Source of the DNA: an uncultured Clostridia bacterium | GTDB taxonomy: Bacteria; Bacillota_I; Bacilli_A; RF39; UBA660 | Assembly: GCA_947569225.1 (NCBI GenBank) | Contig: CANORX010000040.1 | Coordinates: 1 to 8,034 of the forward strand | DNA: 8,034 bases | Direction: 5' to 3' | Shown: in pieces, positions 1 through 6,659 of the stretch | Position numbering within the stretch: the stretch's first letter is position 1 | Layout of the letters: every line of letters starts with the position of its first letter | Made by a program: the position numbers and the translations under genes | Notes under the pieces: generated by a model | The model's input: the letters and a program-made list of their open reading frames with translations, nothing else | Databases searched by the model: none | What the model was told of the DNA's origin: nothing

Positions 1-666
1 TAGTTGTTCTATCATTTTTATGTCTGGATTTTCTATGGTGAAGTACATAATGTAATTTATAAATGTTAAAGCTATTGAAATTATTATTAAATAAGGATTT
101 ATTTTAAATATTATAAATAATATAATTAAAATTATTATTGATACAAATAAAGGTATATGTTTTTTATCAATTTTTTTGAAGTTTAATATAGTAATTAAGA
201 TAGATATAACAAAGTATGTACCACAAATTATATAAGTAAAGTCGACAGCTAGTCCTTTAATACTATAATATCCATTTGAATAAATTAAATCAACATTTAA
301 TGACATAAATAAAAATATAGCAATAATGTTAAATATTAAAAAAGGTATTACATAAAATTTAAAGTTTTTTTTAAAATTTGGAATAGTTATTATTGCCATG
401 TATAAGAAAAATGAAGTGAAATATGATAGATAAAATATAAAATCTATTTTATTTAATATAGGTATTAATTTAATTTCTAATGGGGTTAAACCATTAAAAG
501 GAAATGAAAATAATGTTGTGAGTATTATACTATCAATTAATATACAAACTATCATGATAGCATACATTTTATTTTCTAATAAGTTTACTCTTTTTTTAAA
601 AAAATATATTAAACATAATAAACTAGAAAATACACAGGCGCATGCTGGTAAAAGTATTTGAGTCAT
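1..666 (-). CDS. Seven-helix membrane sensor, N-terminal part of a probable histidine kinase (truncated by window edge)
   Basis: The minus strand reads open from an ATG at 666 to the window edge, giving 222 residues with no stop. The start is set by AGAGGTG seven bases upstream. About seven hydrophobic helices are visible, near residues 4-22, 34-54, 72-96, 103-123, 142-161, 168-187 and 189-208, joined by short loops with little extracellular domain. The last helix runs into YFTIENPDIKMIEQL, an amphipathic linker. From memory, this linker in low-GC gut Firmicutes leads into a coiled coil, a phosphoacceptor-histidine domain and a GHKL ATPase domain, so the gene is probably a sensor kinase acting at the membrane. 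None of the catalytic domain lies in the window, so the kinase call is inference; a membrane protein is certain. The gene follows the acyltransferase on the same strand but is separated from it by a terminator-like hairpin and a possible promoter of its own. Confidence 0.68.
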   Translation of the reverse strand, partial: MTQILLPACACVFSSLLCLIYFFKKRVNLLENKMYAIMIVCILIDSIILTTLFSFPFNGLTPLEIKLIPILNKIDFIFYLSYFTSFFLYMAIITIPNFKKNFKFYVIPFLIFNIIAIFLFMSLNVDLIYSNGYYSIKGLAVDFTYIICGTYFVISILITILNFKKIDKKHIPLFVSIIILIILFIIFKINPYLIIISIALTFINYIMYFTIENPDIKMIEQL

Positions 667-711
667 TATCTTTCACCTCTCTTAATAAAGTCAGATTCTT
701 ATTTTAATATA

Positions 712-740
712 AGTTTATCATAATTTTAAAAATTTTACAA
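712..740 (-). promoter_or_regulatory. Candidate promoter for the sensor kinase
   Basis: On the minus strand a -35-like TTGTAA (735-740) lies 17 bases before a -10-like TAAACT (712-717), which is preceded by TG as in an extended -10. Transcription would start near 705, about 40 bases before the ATG. Each hexamer matches consensus at 4 of 6 positions, so in such AT-rich DNA this is only a candidate. Confidence 0.33.
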
Positions 741-764
741 AAGAAAAAGTACTTTTAAGTACTT
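741..764 (-). terminator. Hairpin terminator at the end of the acyltransferase gene
   Basis: Read on the minus strand, AAGTAC (764-759), a six-base loop and GTACTT (752-747) form a short stem, followed by the T-rich tract TTTCTT (746-741). The stem overlaps the TAA stop of the acyltransferase (763-765). The stem is AT-rich and only 6 bp, so it may be weak, but its position directly after the stop supports it. Confidence 0.5.
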
Positions 765-2367
765 AAAATCTTTTTTGATAATTTTCATATTTTCTTGTTC
801 TTATTATTTCTTGTGCATATAATCTATCTTCTACAAATTTAGGATTTTGTATGTTTGCTATTAATTTAAAAGCTTCTTCTGGACTTATTATATTTTCATT
901 TGTAAAGTCAGATTGTGTTTCAGCTTGTGTATCATAACTACTTATTGTTGAACGCAAATCCATGTTATACAAAGTACCAATTTCTGCTGATGTAAGAGGA
1001 TGAGTATCAAAATCTTTAGGATTTATTCCATAATGAATAGCTCTTTTTTGATATTCATTAAATAATTCTTCTCTAGTCATTTTGCCATATTTCTCCATCA
1101 TTAAATAATACCATGTTGAAATAACTTCTCTTAAATAATCTAATCCAGCTTTTTCACTAAACTTAGTTAAATCTATTGGATCATCTATTACTGTATGAAT
1201 AGGATTTAATTTATTAGGAATTAATCTTTGAGTTGGATCTTTTATATAATGAATTATAGGTACAACTTTTATTCCTTTTTCATTAGAAAATCTATAAATT
1301 CCATTCCATGCATCTAAAACTAATTTATTTGATGATTTATTATGAACGGCTTCGAATGACCAAAATAAATCCAAGCCAGTTTCTATTGCCCTTTCTGCTT
1401 TAAAAAATGAATCAGTTTTACTTTTTTGATTTACTCTATTTATTAATATGGATCCTACTAAATATGCAAGTATTCCATCTAATGTATTAAAATATAGAGG
1501 TATACTACCAAATAAGAAATAAAATGGTCTTTTTGCTGCTCTTATTGTAGCTAGAGCATCATCTTTAAAGTGGTGATTAAGCGTCCACAGTACAGGCTCA
1601 TCAGGTAATATTATACCTTTATCTTCTTCTATATCATCTTCTTTAATATTTTTATCTTTATCATATTTTACTAGAGCGTTTCTATTTTCAAATATTTGAT
1701 CTGAAAACATAAATTTTCTACTTAATGCTTTAATTAGTGGTGATGTTATTTTTGTTCTTATATCTGCGCCTCTTTTTGTTATAGCCCTTTCTAAATCATC
1801 AGTTAATTTGTAACCAGTATGTGTGATATTAAACGTAAAAAGTTTTGTAGGGATTTGATTATCTCCAACTAAATCATGAAAACCATTTAAATAATCTCTC
1901 TTTTCCATTACAAATTGTTTAATTATTTCTATTTGTGAAGCTTTAAAACCTGCTTTTTTTAGTCTAGTTAATTCTTCTTCTGTTAGCTTGCCATCGAAAG
2001 CTAATGTTTCTTTTGGTATTAGAGATTCTAAGTATTCTTCAATTGTTAAATATCCATTTACATAATTTTCTAATGCTATTTCTATTATTTCTTCTTCATT
2101 ATTTAATGGAAAAGACTTTTTAATTTGTTTAAGTATTTTTAAACTTAAATTAGATATATTTTTATCCTTTATTAATTCTTTATTGTAAGATATATAAATT
2201 ATTATTTCATTTAAAATATCATATATTCTAGAACTATTATAATGTTCTATATTATTAAATAATTTATTAATTAGTTTATATAATTTGTGATGTTCTTTTT
2301 GATTTATATTTGCACTAGTTAATGTGTTTAATAGCTCAATAACAATAGTAAGTATTTCATTTTCCAT
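763..2367 (-). CDS. PlsC-type acyltransferase domain protein with long N-terminal extension
   Basis: This 534-residue protein carries a divergent glycerolipid acyltransferase domain at about residues 250-400. Block I is NHHFKDD with the H265-X4-D270 catalytic pair. Block II is about 283-311, ending GSILINR. Block III is WSFEAVHNKSSN (336-347), replacing the usual FPEG-type motif. Block IV is VVPIIH (368-373). The family transfers acyl chains to glycerol-3-phosphate or lysophosphatidate at the membrane surface. The preceding 250 residues are charged and helical, including an Ile/Asn-rich stretch at 1-100, and about 130 residues follow the domain; ordinary PlsC proteins have only about 200-250 residues in total. 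No convincing membrane helix lies outside 283-310. The ATG at 2367 is fixed by GAGGG seven bases upstream and a near-consensus promoter just before it. The exact substrate cannot be assigned. The neighbours are a broken small gene upstream and a sensor gene downstream, each separated from it by a terminator. Confidence 0.72.
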   Translation of the reverse strand: MENEILTIVIELLNTLTSANINQKEHHKLYKLINKLFNNIEHYNSSRIYDILNEIIIYISYNKELIKDKNISNLSLKILKQIKKSFPLNNEEEIIEIALENYVNGYLTIEEYLESLIPKETLAFDGKLTEEELTRLKKAGFKASQIEIIKQFVMEKRDYLNGFHDLVGDNQIPTKLFTFNITHTGYKLTDDLERAITKRGADIRTKITSPLIKALSRKFMFSDQIFENRNALVKYDKDKNIKEDDIEEDKGIILPDEPVLWTLNHHFKDDALATIRAAKRPFYFLFGSIPLYFNTLDGILAYLVGSILINRVNQKSKTDSFFKAERAIETGLDLFWSFEAVHNKSSNKLVLDAWNGIYRFSNEKGIKVVPIIHYIKDPTQRLIPNKLNPIHTVIDDPIDLTKFSEKAGLDYLREVISTWYYLMMEKYGKMTREELFNEYQKRAIHYGINPKDFDTHPLTSAEIGTLYNMDLRSTISSYDTQAETQSDFTNENIISPEEAFKLIANIQNPKFVEDRLYAQEIIRTRKYENYQKRF

Positions 2368-2391
2368 AGTTTATCCCTCATTTCAATGATT

Positions 2392-2404
2392 TTGATTTTA
2401 TCAA
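2392..2404. promoter_or_regulatory. Palindrome over the acyltransferase -10 box (possible operator)
   Basis: TTGAT (2392-2396), three T and ATCAA (2400-2404) form an inverted repeat centred on the -10 hexamer. The sequence TTTGATTTTATCAA loosely recalls the FabT-type (MarR family) fatty-acid repressor box, TTTGA-N-TCAAA in streptococci, but with different spacing. A lipid-synthesis target would fit that. In AT-rich DNA a 5-bp palindrome can arise by chance, so this is a suggestion only. Confidence 0.28.
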
Positions 2405-2423
2405 TAAAAAAAGTTTTTGTCAA
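2395..2423 (-). promoter_or_regulatory. Near-consensus sigma-70/SigA promoter of the acyltransferase gene
   Basis: On the minus strand a perfect -35 TTGACA (2418-2423), a 17-base spacer and -10 TAAAAT (2395-2400, 5 of 6) are present. Transcription should start near 2388, leaving a leader of about 20 bases that contains only the GAGGG ribosome site before the ATG at 2367. No room remains for a riboswitch. This is the clearest promoter in the window. Confidence 0.8.
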
Positions 2424-2475
2424 TTTTATATTTAATGAGATAGTGTATTTTGCTTATATATAAGTCGTATTTAAA

Positions 2476-2507
2476 TACAAAAAGAAAAACTATTATAAAG
2501 TTTTTCT
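2476..2507 (-). terminator. Rho-independent terminator of the broken small gene
   Basis: AGAAAAACT and AGTTTTTCT (2483-2491 and 2499-2507) pair perfectly over 9 bp around a 7-base loop. Read on the minus strand, the hairpin is followed by TTTTGTATT. The loop holds a TAA (2493-2495) that would be the natural stop of the small gene in its third frame, so gene and terminator fit each other. It separates this unit from the acyltransferase promoter. Confidence 0.6.
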
Positions 2508-2679
2508 TGCTTCTTCTTCATATTCATACTAATATCTGATGAATTACCTATTAAACGTACATAGTCTCCGTTTTCTCTACTAGTTTGCGTAGATAATTCG
2601 CTTGATTTTAACGCTTCTACTTCTTCTAGAAATAATGAATCTAAATATCTTTTAATGTACTATATTTCCATTCTTGCAT
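2493..2679 (-). pseudogene. Small gene broken by two frameshifts
   Basis: A strong ribosome site (AAGGGGG, eight bases upstream) precedes ATG at 2679, but the frame stops after 12 codons (MQEWKYSTLKDI, TAG at 2641-2643). Coding-like sequence continues in the -1 frame: RYLDSLFLEEVEALK, then SSELSTQTSRENGDYVRLIG, then NSSDISM. Near 2522-2527 a second -1 shift gives YEEEARKTL followed by TAA at 2493-2495, exactly inside the loop of a terminator hairpin. Restoring one A in the AAAA run at 2650-2653 and one base near 2525 gives a continuous acidic protein of about 62 residues. I do not recognise the family. No usable start exists in the second frame. It may be a recently dead gene, or an intact gene with two sequencing/assembly indels; programmed frameshifting is unlikely because there is no good slippery heptamer. 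It lies 71 bases after the antiporter stop, on the same strand. Confidence 0.55.
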
Positions 2680-2703
2680 TATTTCTTCCCCCTTTCTGCA
2701 TAC

Positions 2704-2732
2704 ATTTTAACATGTCATTGTATTTTTATCAG
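2704..2732 (-). promoter_or_regulatory. Candidate promoter of the frameshifted small gene
   Basis: On the minus strand -35-like CTGATA (2727-2732, 4 of 6) is followed after 17 bases by TAAAAT (2704-2709, 5 of 6) with an upstream TG, an extended -10 form. It would start transcription near 2697, 18 bases before the ATG at 2679. I see no convincing terminator between the antiporter stop and this point, so the small gene may also be reached by read-through from the operon. Confidence 0.42.
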
Positions 2733-2745
2733 TGTGTTTTTATCA
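2719..2745. repeat. Tandem 13-bp direct repeat after the antiporter gene
   Basis: TGTATTTTTATCA (2719-2731) and TGTGTTTTTATCA (2733-2745) differ at one base and are offset by 14 bp, somewhat more than one helical turn. They overlap the -35 region of the small-gene promoter candidate. They could be paired protein-binding sites or chance repetition in AT-rich DNA. Confidence 0.4.
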
Positions 2746-2750
2746 TTTAA

Positions 2751-3707
2751 TTAAAAAGATATGATTACATATGTATAATATACTATAAATACTAGTACCA
2801 TTAGTATTCCTTCTCTTCTTGATAGTTCTTTTCCACTTTTTCCAAAGAAATAAAATATTAGTGCTGATAGTAATACTATTGTTGTGTCAATTATATTAAA
2901 TGAACCTGATGATACTCCTCCATATATTGCAATAGGCAAGCCTAAAACTATGCATATGTTAAATATATTAGTTCCTATGATATTTCCTACAGCCATATCA
3001 AATTCACCTTTTCTTGCTGATTCTACAGTCATGATTAGTTCAGGTAAAGATGTACCTATTACTATTACAGTCATTGCTATTACTTTTTGGCTTATTCCTA
3101 TTTCGCTTGCTAAGAGTACAGCGTTGTCTACTACTATGTCACTTGCTATTATAATTGCTAGTAAACTAAATATTATTAGTATTATGGATTTTTTTAACGT
3201 GTATTTTGCTTTTCCTTTGTCATCATTTTTATTTTTTCTTACTACTATAAATATATATAGTATGAATATTAAAAAGCAACAAAGTAATACTATTGCATCT
3301 TGTCTTGAAAGACCGTTTATAGCACCTTTTTTAAATAGTGAATCACTTATTAGGAAAAAGAAAGTTGATGTTATGAGAGCTAGTATTGGTAGTTCTTTTT
3401 TTGATGTTCTTTCTTTTACTTTTATTGGTTTTACTATGGCAGCTAAGCCTACAATAAGTAATATGTTAACTATTGAGCTTCCTATTACGTTAGCTATTGT
3501 CATGTCTATGTTTCCTGTTCTTATGCTATTAAATGATATTGCAAGTTCAGGTGCACATGTTCCAAAGGATGCAATTGTAAGTGCTACTAGTATTTTGGGT
3601 ACTTTTAATTTTATTGATAGTGAGCTTGATGCATCTACAAAAATGTCTGAATATACTACTAGTACTATTAGACCTATTATTAGTAATACTATACATGTTG
3701 TTATCAT
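2751..3707 (-). CDS. CaCA-family calcium/sodium (cation) antiporter, YrbG-like
   Basis: This 318-residue integral membrane protein of about ten helices exchanges cytosolic Ca2+ for Na+ or H+ across the plasma membrane. Both inverted alpha repeats are present. Repeat 1 is at about 43-90, with GTCAPEL (49-55, E54) and ANVIGSSIVNIL (72-83, N81). Repeat 2 is at about 212-256, with GTSLPEL (218-224, E223) and GNIIGTNIFNI (241-251, N250). The two glutamates are the ion-binding acids known in this superfamily. Repeat 1 departs from the usual pattern with Cys51 in place of Ser and Ala72 in place of Gly. A charged cytoplasmic loop at about 156-172 separates the halves. Length matches the family. The start at 3707 is certain: a perfect AAGGAGG lies six bases upstream, and the ATG overlaps the ATPase stop as ATGA, implying translational coupling with the pump. 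The ion preference of the exchanger cannot be read from the sequence alone. Confidence 0.92.
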   Translation of the reverse strand: MITTCIVLLIIGLIVLVVYSDIFVDASSSLSIKLKVPKILVALTIASFGTCAPELAISFNSIRTGNIDMTIANVIGSSIVNILLIVGLAAIVKPIKVKERTSKKELPILALITSTFFFLISDSLFKKGAINGLSRQDAIVLLCCFLIFILYIFIVVRKNKNDDKGKAKYTLKKSIILIIFSLLAIIIASDIVVDNAVLLASEIGISQKVIAMTVIVIGTSLPELIMTVESARKGEFDMAVGNIIGTNIFNICIVLGLPIAIYGGVSSGSFNIIDTTIVLLSALIFYFFGKSGKELSRREGILMVLVFIVYYTYVIISF

Positions 3708-6370
3708 TTTGATCCTCCTTGCGTTTTTCTTTCATGATATTTGAATATTTCTGATACTATTGTTATTGGTAATGCTAATATGAATAATGATATTACATCA
3801 GTTAATGGTAGTGTTGTTGTGTCTAATATGTTTGATATGAAGCTATTTTCTACTACAAATAGTTGTATTATTAATACTACTAAAATTGAATATAATAGTA
3901 CTTTGTTTTCTTTTAATGGCTTTTTAAATATGCTTATTAGTTCACTTCTACAATTAAAGCAATGTAAGTTTTGTATAAATACCATTAGTAATAATGTGTA
4001 ACTTCTTGCTGTCATTATGTCTAATTTTTTTATGTCTATTAGATAAACCCACAATAGGAATACTATTATTCCCATGGTTATTCCTAGTAATGTTATTTCT
4101 TTTATTAGTAGTTTGTCAAATAGTCCATCTGTAGTTTTTCTTGGCTTTTTTTCCATTACATTTTTATCTCCACTTTCAAATGCTAAGGCTACATCTTGTA
4201 TTCCATCTGTTACTAGGTTTAACCATAGTAGCTGGATTGCTGTTAGTGGTATTTCATAGTTTAGTAATATAGATAATATAAAGAATATTACTTCACATAG
4301 TGCACAAGAGAGAAGCATGTATGTTACTTTTCTTATGTTGTCATATGCGTTTCTTCCTTCTTCTACTCCATTTACTATGCTTTTAAAGTTATCGTCTGTT
4401 ATTATTAAAGTGCCTGTTTCTTTTGCAACGTCTGTTCCGCTTCCCATAGCTACCCCTACGTTTGCTGCTTTTAGGGCAGGAGCATCATTTACTCCATCTC
4501 CTGTTACTGCTATAAATTCTCCTTGTCTTTTGTATGATTCTACTATTTTTAGTTTTTGTGTGGGTGTTACTCTTGCAAATACTTTTTTTGTTTTTATAAA
4601 TTTATCAAATTCTTCTTCACCTTTTATTAGTTCGTTTTCTAAGTCTAAACCTGTTACTACTTCTATTTCATGTTTTGCTATGTTTAATTCTTTTGCCACT
4701 CTCAAGGCTGTTAGTGGGTGATCTCCTGTTATCATTATTGTTTTTATTCCAGCTTTTTTACATTTTTCAATGGCAATTTTAGATTCATTTCTTATTGGGT
4801 CTATGAATGCTACTAAGCCTAGGAATGTGAGTTTTTTTATGTCTTTTTGTGTGTAGTTTTCTTTTTCTTTTACTGTTCCTGATGCGAAGGCTAATACTCT
4901 GTAACCTTCTCTTGCTAAGTCTTCGTTTTGTTTTCTTATTATTTTTCTATCTATTGGTTCTTCTTTTCCATTTATTATCATTGTTTTAGAGAAGTTTAGT
5001 ATTTTTTCTAGTGTTCCTTTGACTGCTACTTTTGTTTCTTTTTCTTCATAAAATGCGGCTGAGTATCCTTCGTCAGATTCGTATGGGATTCTATTTATTA
5101 TTTTGTTTTTATATTTTTTTATGTCTAAGTTATATTTATATCCTAAAGCTAGTAAAGCTATATCCATAGAGTCTCCGTGACTCACCCATTCATTGTTTAT
5201 TTTTTCTAAGTGTGCTTCATTGTTATATATACCTTCTTTTATTATGTCTTCAATGTGCTTTAAGCTAGAATTATTTTTAGAAGTTATTTTTCCATCTTTG
5301 TTATATCCTACTCCTGTTATTTCATAGGTTTTATGGTCAGGTAAGATTATTTTTTTTACTGTTTGTTCGTTAAGTGTTAGTGTTCCTGTTTTGTCACTTG
5401 CTATTATTCCTACGCTTCCTAACGCTTCTACTGCGTTTAGTTTTTTTACTAACACGTTTTTTTTGGCCATTTTATTTGAGGCTATAGATAGTACTAATGT
5501 TAAGACTACTGGTAATCCTTCTGGTATTGCTGATACTGAAAGTGCTACAACTAGAAAGAATATTTCTCTTCCAGTGTATCCTTTAAAGTAAAGTATGCTA
5601 GATATTATTATCCCTAAGATTCCTATTAGTAATCCAAGTTGACGAGTGAATTTGTTCATTCTCGTTTGTAATGGAGTTGGTGTTTCTTTTTTGTCTAATA
5701 CACTTGAGGCTAGTTTTCCTATTTCAGTTTCTGATCCTGTGGCTACTACTACTCCTAGCGCGCGTCCTCTTGTTACAGATGTGCTTAGGTATGCCATGTT
5801 GGTGCGGTCATTTAGTATTGTTTTTTCTTTGAATATTCCACTATTTTTTTCTCTACCTATGCTTTCTCCTGTTAGTAATGATTCGTCTATTATTAGGTTT
5901 TGCGTTTTTATAAGTCTTATGTCGGCAGGTACTTTGGATCCTGATTCTAATATTATTATGTCTCCTATTACTAAGTTTTCTGATTCTATTTGTTTTATTC
6001 TTCCATCTCTTATAACTCTGGTTTCAATTTTTATTAATTTTTTTAGAGATTCTGCATTATTGTTTGCTTTCCATTCTTGTATTGTTCCTAGTATTCCATC
6101 TAGTAATACTACTATGAGTATGAATATTCCATCTATTATTTCTCCTACTATTAGCGAAAATATTAAAGAGATTGTTAGTATGTAGACTATTGGATTATTT
6201 ATTTCATGTAAGAATACACTTAGTATGGTTTTCTTTTTGCTTTTTGGAAGAATGTTTTTACCATTTTTTTTGAGTCTAAGTTCTGCCTCTTTTTCTGTTA
6301 GTCCTTTTTCTTTTGTTTTTAATTCTTCATATATGTCATTTATTTTTTTTCTATACCATTCTTCTTTCAT
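3704..6370 (-). CDS. P2-type cation-transporting ATPase, probably Ca2+ exporter
   Basis: This 888-residue pump uses ATP to expel a cation, most likely Ca2+, and has the full architecture: N-terminal cation ATPase domain (1-50), helices 1-2 (about 55-95), actuator domain with LTGES (166-170), helices 3-4 with PEGLP (283-287), phosphorylation site DKTGT (D326-T330), nucleotide-binding domain with KGTLEKIL (451-458), TGDH (548-551), FARVTP (598-603), hinge TGDGVNDAP (623-631) and six C-terminal helices. Ca2+-site residues known from SERCA are partly visible: Glu284 in helix 4, Glu693 in helix 5, and Asn718, Thr721 and Asp722 in NLVTD of helix 6. By eye the helix 5 Asn is Ala and the helix 8 Glu is absent (QNLHCFNCRS), which suggests one ion per cycle as in PMCA. 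The following IQDVALAFE differs from SERCA, so another cation is possible. AAAGGAG seven bases before the ATG sets the start. The gene begins 12 bases after the small acidic gene and overlaps the antiporter start by 4 bases. Confidence 0.9.
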   Translation of the reverse strand: MKEEWYRKKINDIYEELKTKEKGLTEKEAELRLKKNGKNILPKSKKKTILSVFLHEINNPIVYILTISLIFSLIVGEIIDGIFILIVVLLDGILGTIQEWKANNNAESLKKLIKIETRVIRDGRIKQIESENLVIGDIIILESGSKVPADIRLIKTQNLIIDESLLTGESIGREKNSGIFKEKTILNDRTNMAYLSTSVTRGRALGVVVATGSETEIGKLASSVLDKKETPTPLQTRMNKFTRQLGLLIGILGIIISSILYFKGYTGREIFFLVVALSVSAIPEGLPVVLTLVLSIASNKMAKKNVLVKKLNAVEALGSVGIIASDKTGTLTLNEQTVKKIILPDHKTYEITGVGYNKDGKITSKNNSSLKHIEDIIKEGIYNNEAHLEKINNEWVSHGDSMDIALLALGYKYNLDIKKYKNKIINRIPYESDEGYSAAFYEEKETKVAVKGTLEKILNFSKTMIINGKEEPIDRKIIRKQNEDLAREGYRVLAFASGTVKEKENYTQKDIKKLTFLGLVAFIDPIRNESKIAIEKCKKAGIKTIMITGDHPLTALRVAKELNIAKHEIEVVTGLDLENELIKGEEEFDKFIKTKKVFARVTPTQKLKIVESYKRQGEFIAVTGDGVNDAPALKAANVGVAMGSGTDVAKETGTLIITDDNFKSIVNGVEEGRNAYDNIRKVTYMLLSCALCEVIFFILSILLNYEIPLTAIQLLWLNLVTDGIQDVALAFESGDKNVMEKKPRKTTDGLFDKLLIKEITLLGITMGIIVFLLWVYLIDIKKLDIMTARSYTLLLMVFIQNLHCFNCRSELISIFKKPLKENKVLLYSILVVLIIQLFVVENSFISNILDTTTLPLTDVISLFILALPITIVSEIFKYHERKTQGGSK
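3714..3720 (-). promoter_or_regulatory. Perfect Shine-Dalgarno of the antiporter, inside the ATPase coding end
   Basis: AAGGAGG on the minus strand lies six bases before the antiporter ATG and inside the last codons of the ATPase (encoding the Gly-Gly-rich tail). With the ATGA overlap, this indicates reinitiation or coupled translation of pump and exchanger. Confidence 0.85.
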
Positions 6371-6382
6371 ATATGTACTCCT

Positions 6383-6652
6383 TTATTTGTTTGTGTAGTT
6401 GTAATAGTTTATTTCTGATAGTTCTTCACTTAGTAATTCTAGTTCTTCGTTTTCTTCTTCTAATAGTATTTCTTCTATTTTTAGTATTAGGCTTTTAAGG
6501 TTACTATATTCTTCATAGTTGATGCCGTTTCTTTTTAATGTTTCTATGTGTGAGTCTCTTAGTATTATGTTGTTTTTTCTGGTTTTTAAAAAGTCAGGTT
6601 TTTGTGTTTTTATTATGTCTTCTATATTTATATTTTCTCCGTTTATTTCCAT
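6383..6652 (-). CDS. Small acidic protein of unknown function (89 aa)
   Basis: This 89-residue soluble protein has no signal peptide or membrane helix. Residues 1-30 are polar with basic patches (KTQKPDFLKTRKNN). The middle, ILRDSHIETLKRNGINYEEY, looks like a short helix-turn unit. Residues about 50-80 form a strongly acidic helix (KIEEILLEEENEELELLSEE), and the protein ends in NYYNYTNK. The general form recalls a small conserved protein of low-GC gut Firmicutes with a DYQI..LKRYGI core and a YY..TNK tail. That resemblance is from memory, and no function is known to me. ATG at 6652 follows GAGG at five bases. The nuclease stop lies only 7 bases upstream and the ATPase start 12 bases downstream, with the ATPase ribosome site overlapping this gene's TAA, so it is a true operon member. 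The acidic helix could bind cations or be a protein-protein surface; neither is shown. Confidence 0.75.
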   Translation of the reverse strand: MEINGENINIEDIIKTQKPDFLKTRKNNIILRDSHIETLKRNGINYEEYSNLKSLILKIEEILLEEENEELELLSEELSEINYYNYTNK

Positions 6653-6659
6653 TTTAACC

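Noticed and set aside
2639..2679. Programmed -1 frameshift in the small gene, or a 12-residue leader peptide
   Set aside because: No X-XXY-YYZ slippery heptamer or stimulatory stem is seen, and a second shift is also needed near 2525. A leader peptide would not explain the coding-like sequence continuing to the terminator.
3547..3735. 62-codon minus-strand frame overlapping the antiporter start
   Set aside because: It is out of frame with the antiporter and ATPase and has no separate ribosome site; the perfect AAGGAGG serves the antiporter ATG.
2884..3744. 286-codon open frame on the plus strand opposite the antiporter
   Set aside because: It is the antisense shadow of a clear CaCA gene. 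It has no ribosome site, no family features, and mirrors the low stop density of the opposite strand.
5646..6185. 179-codon plus-strand frame, and other plus-strand frames at 3741-4721 and 5391-5591
   Set aside because: All lie inside the P-type ATPase whose motifs are intact throughout on the minus strand, so these are antisense shadows.
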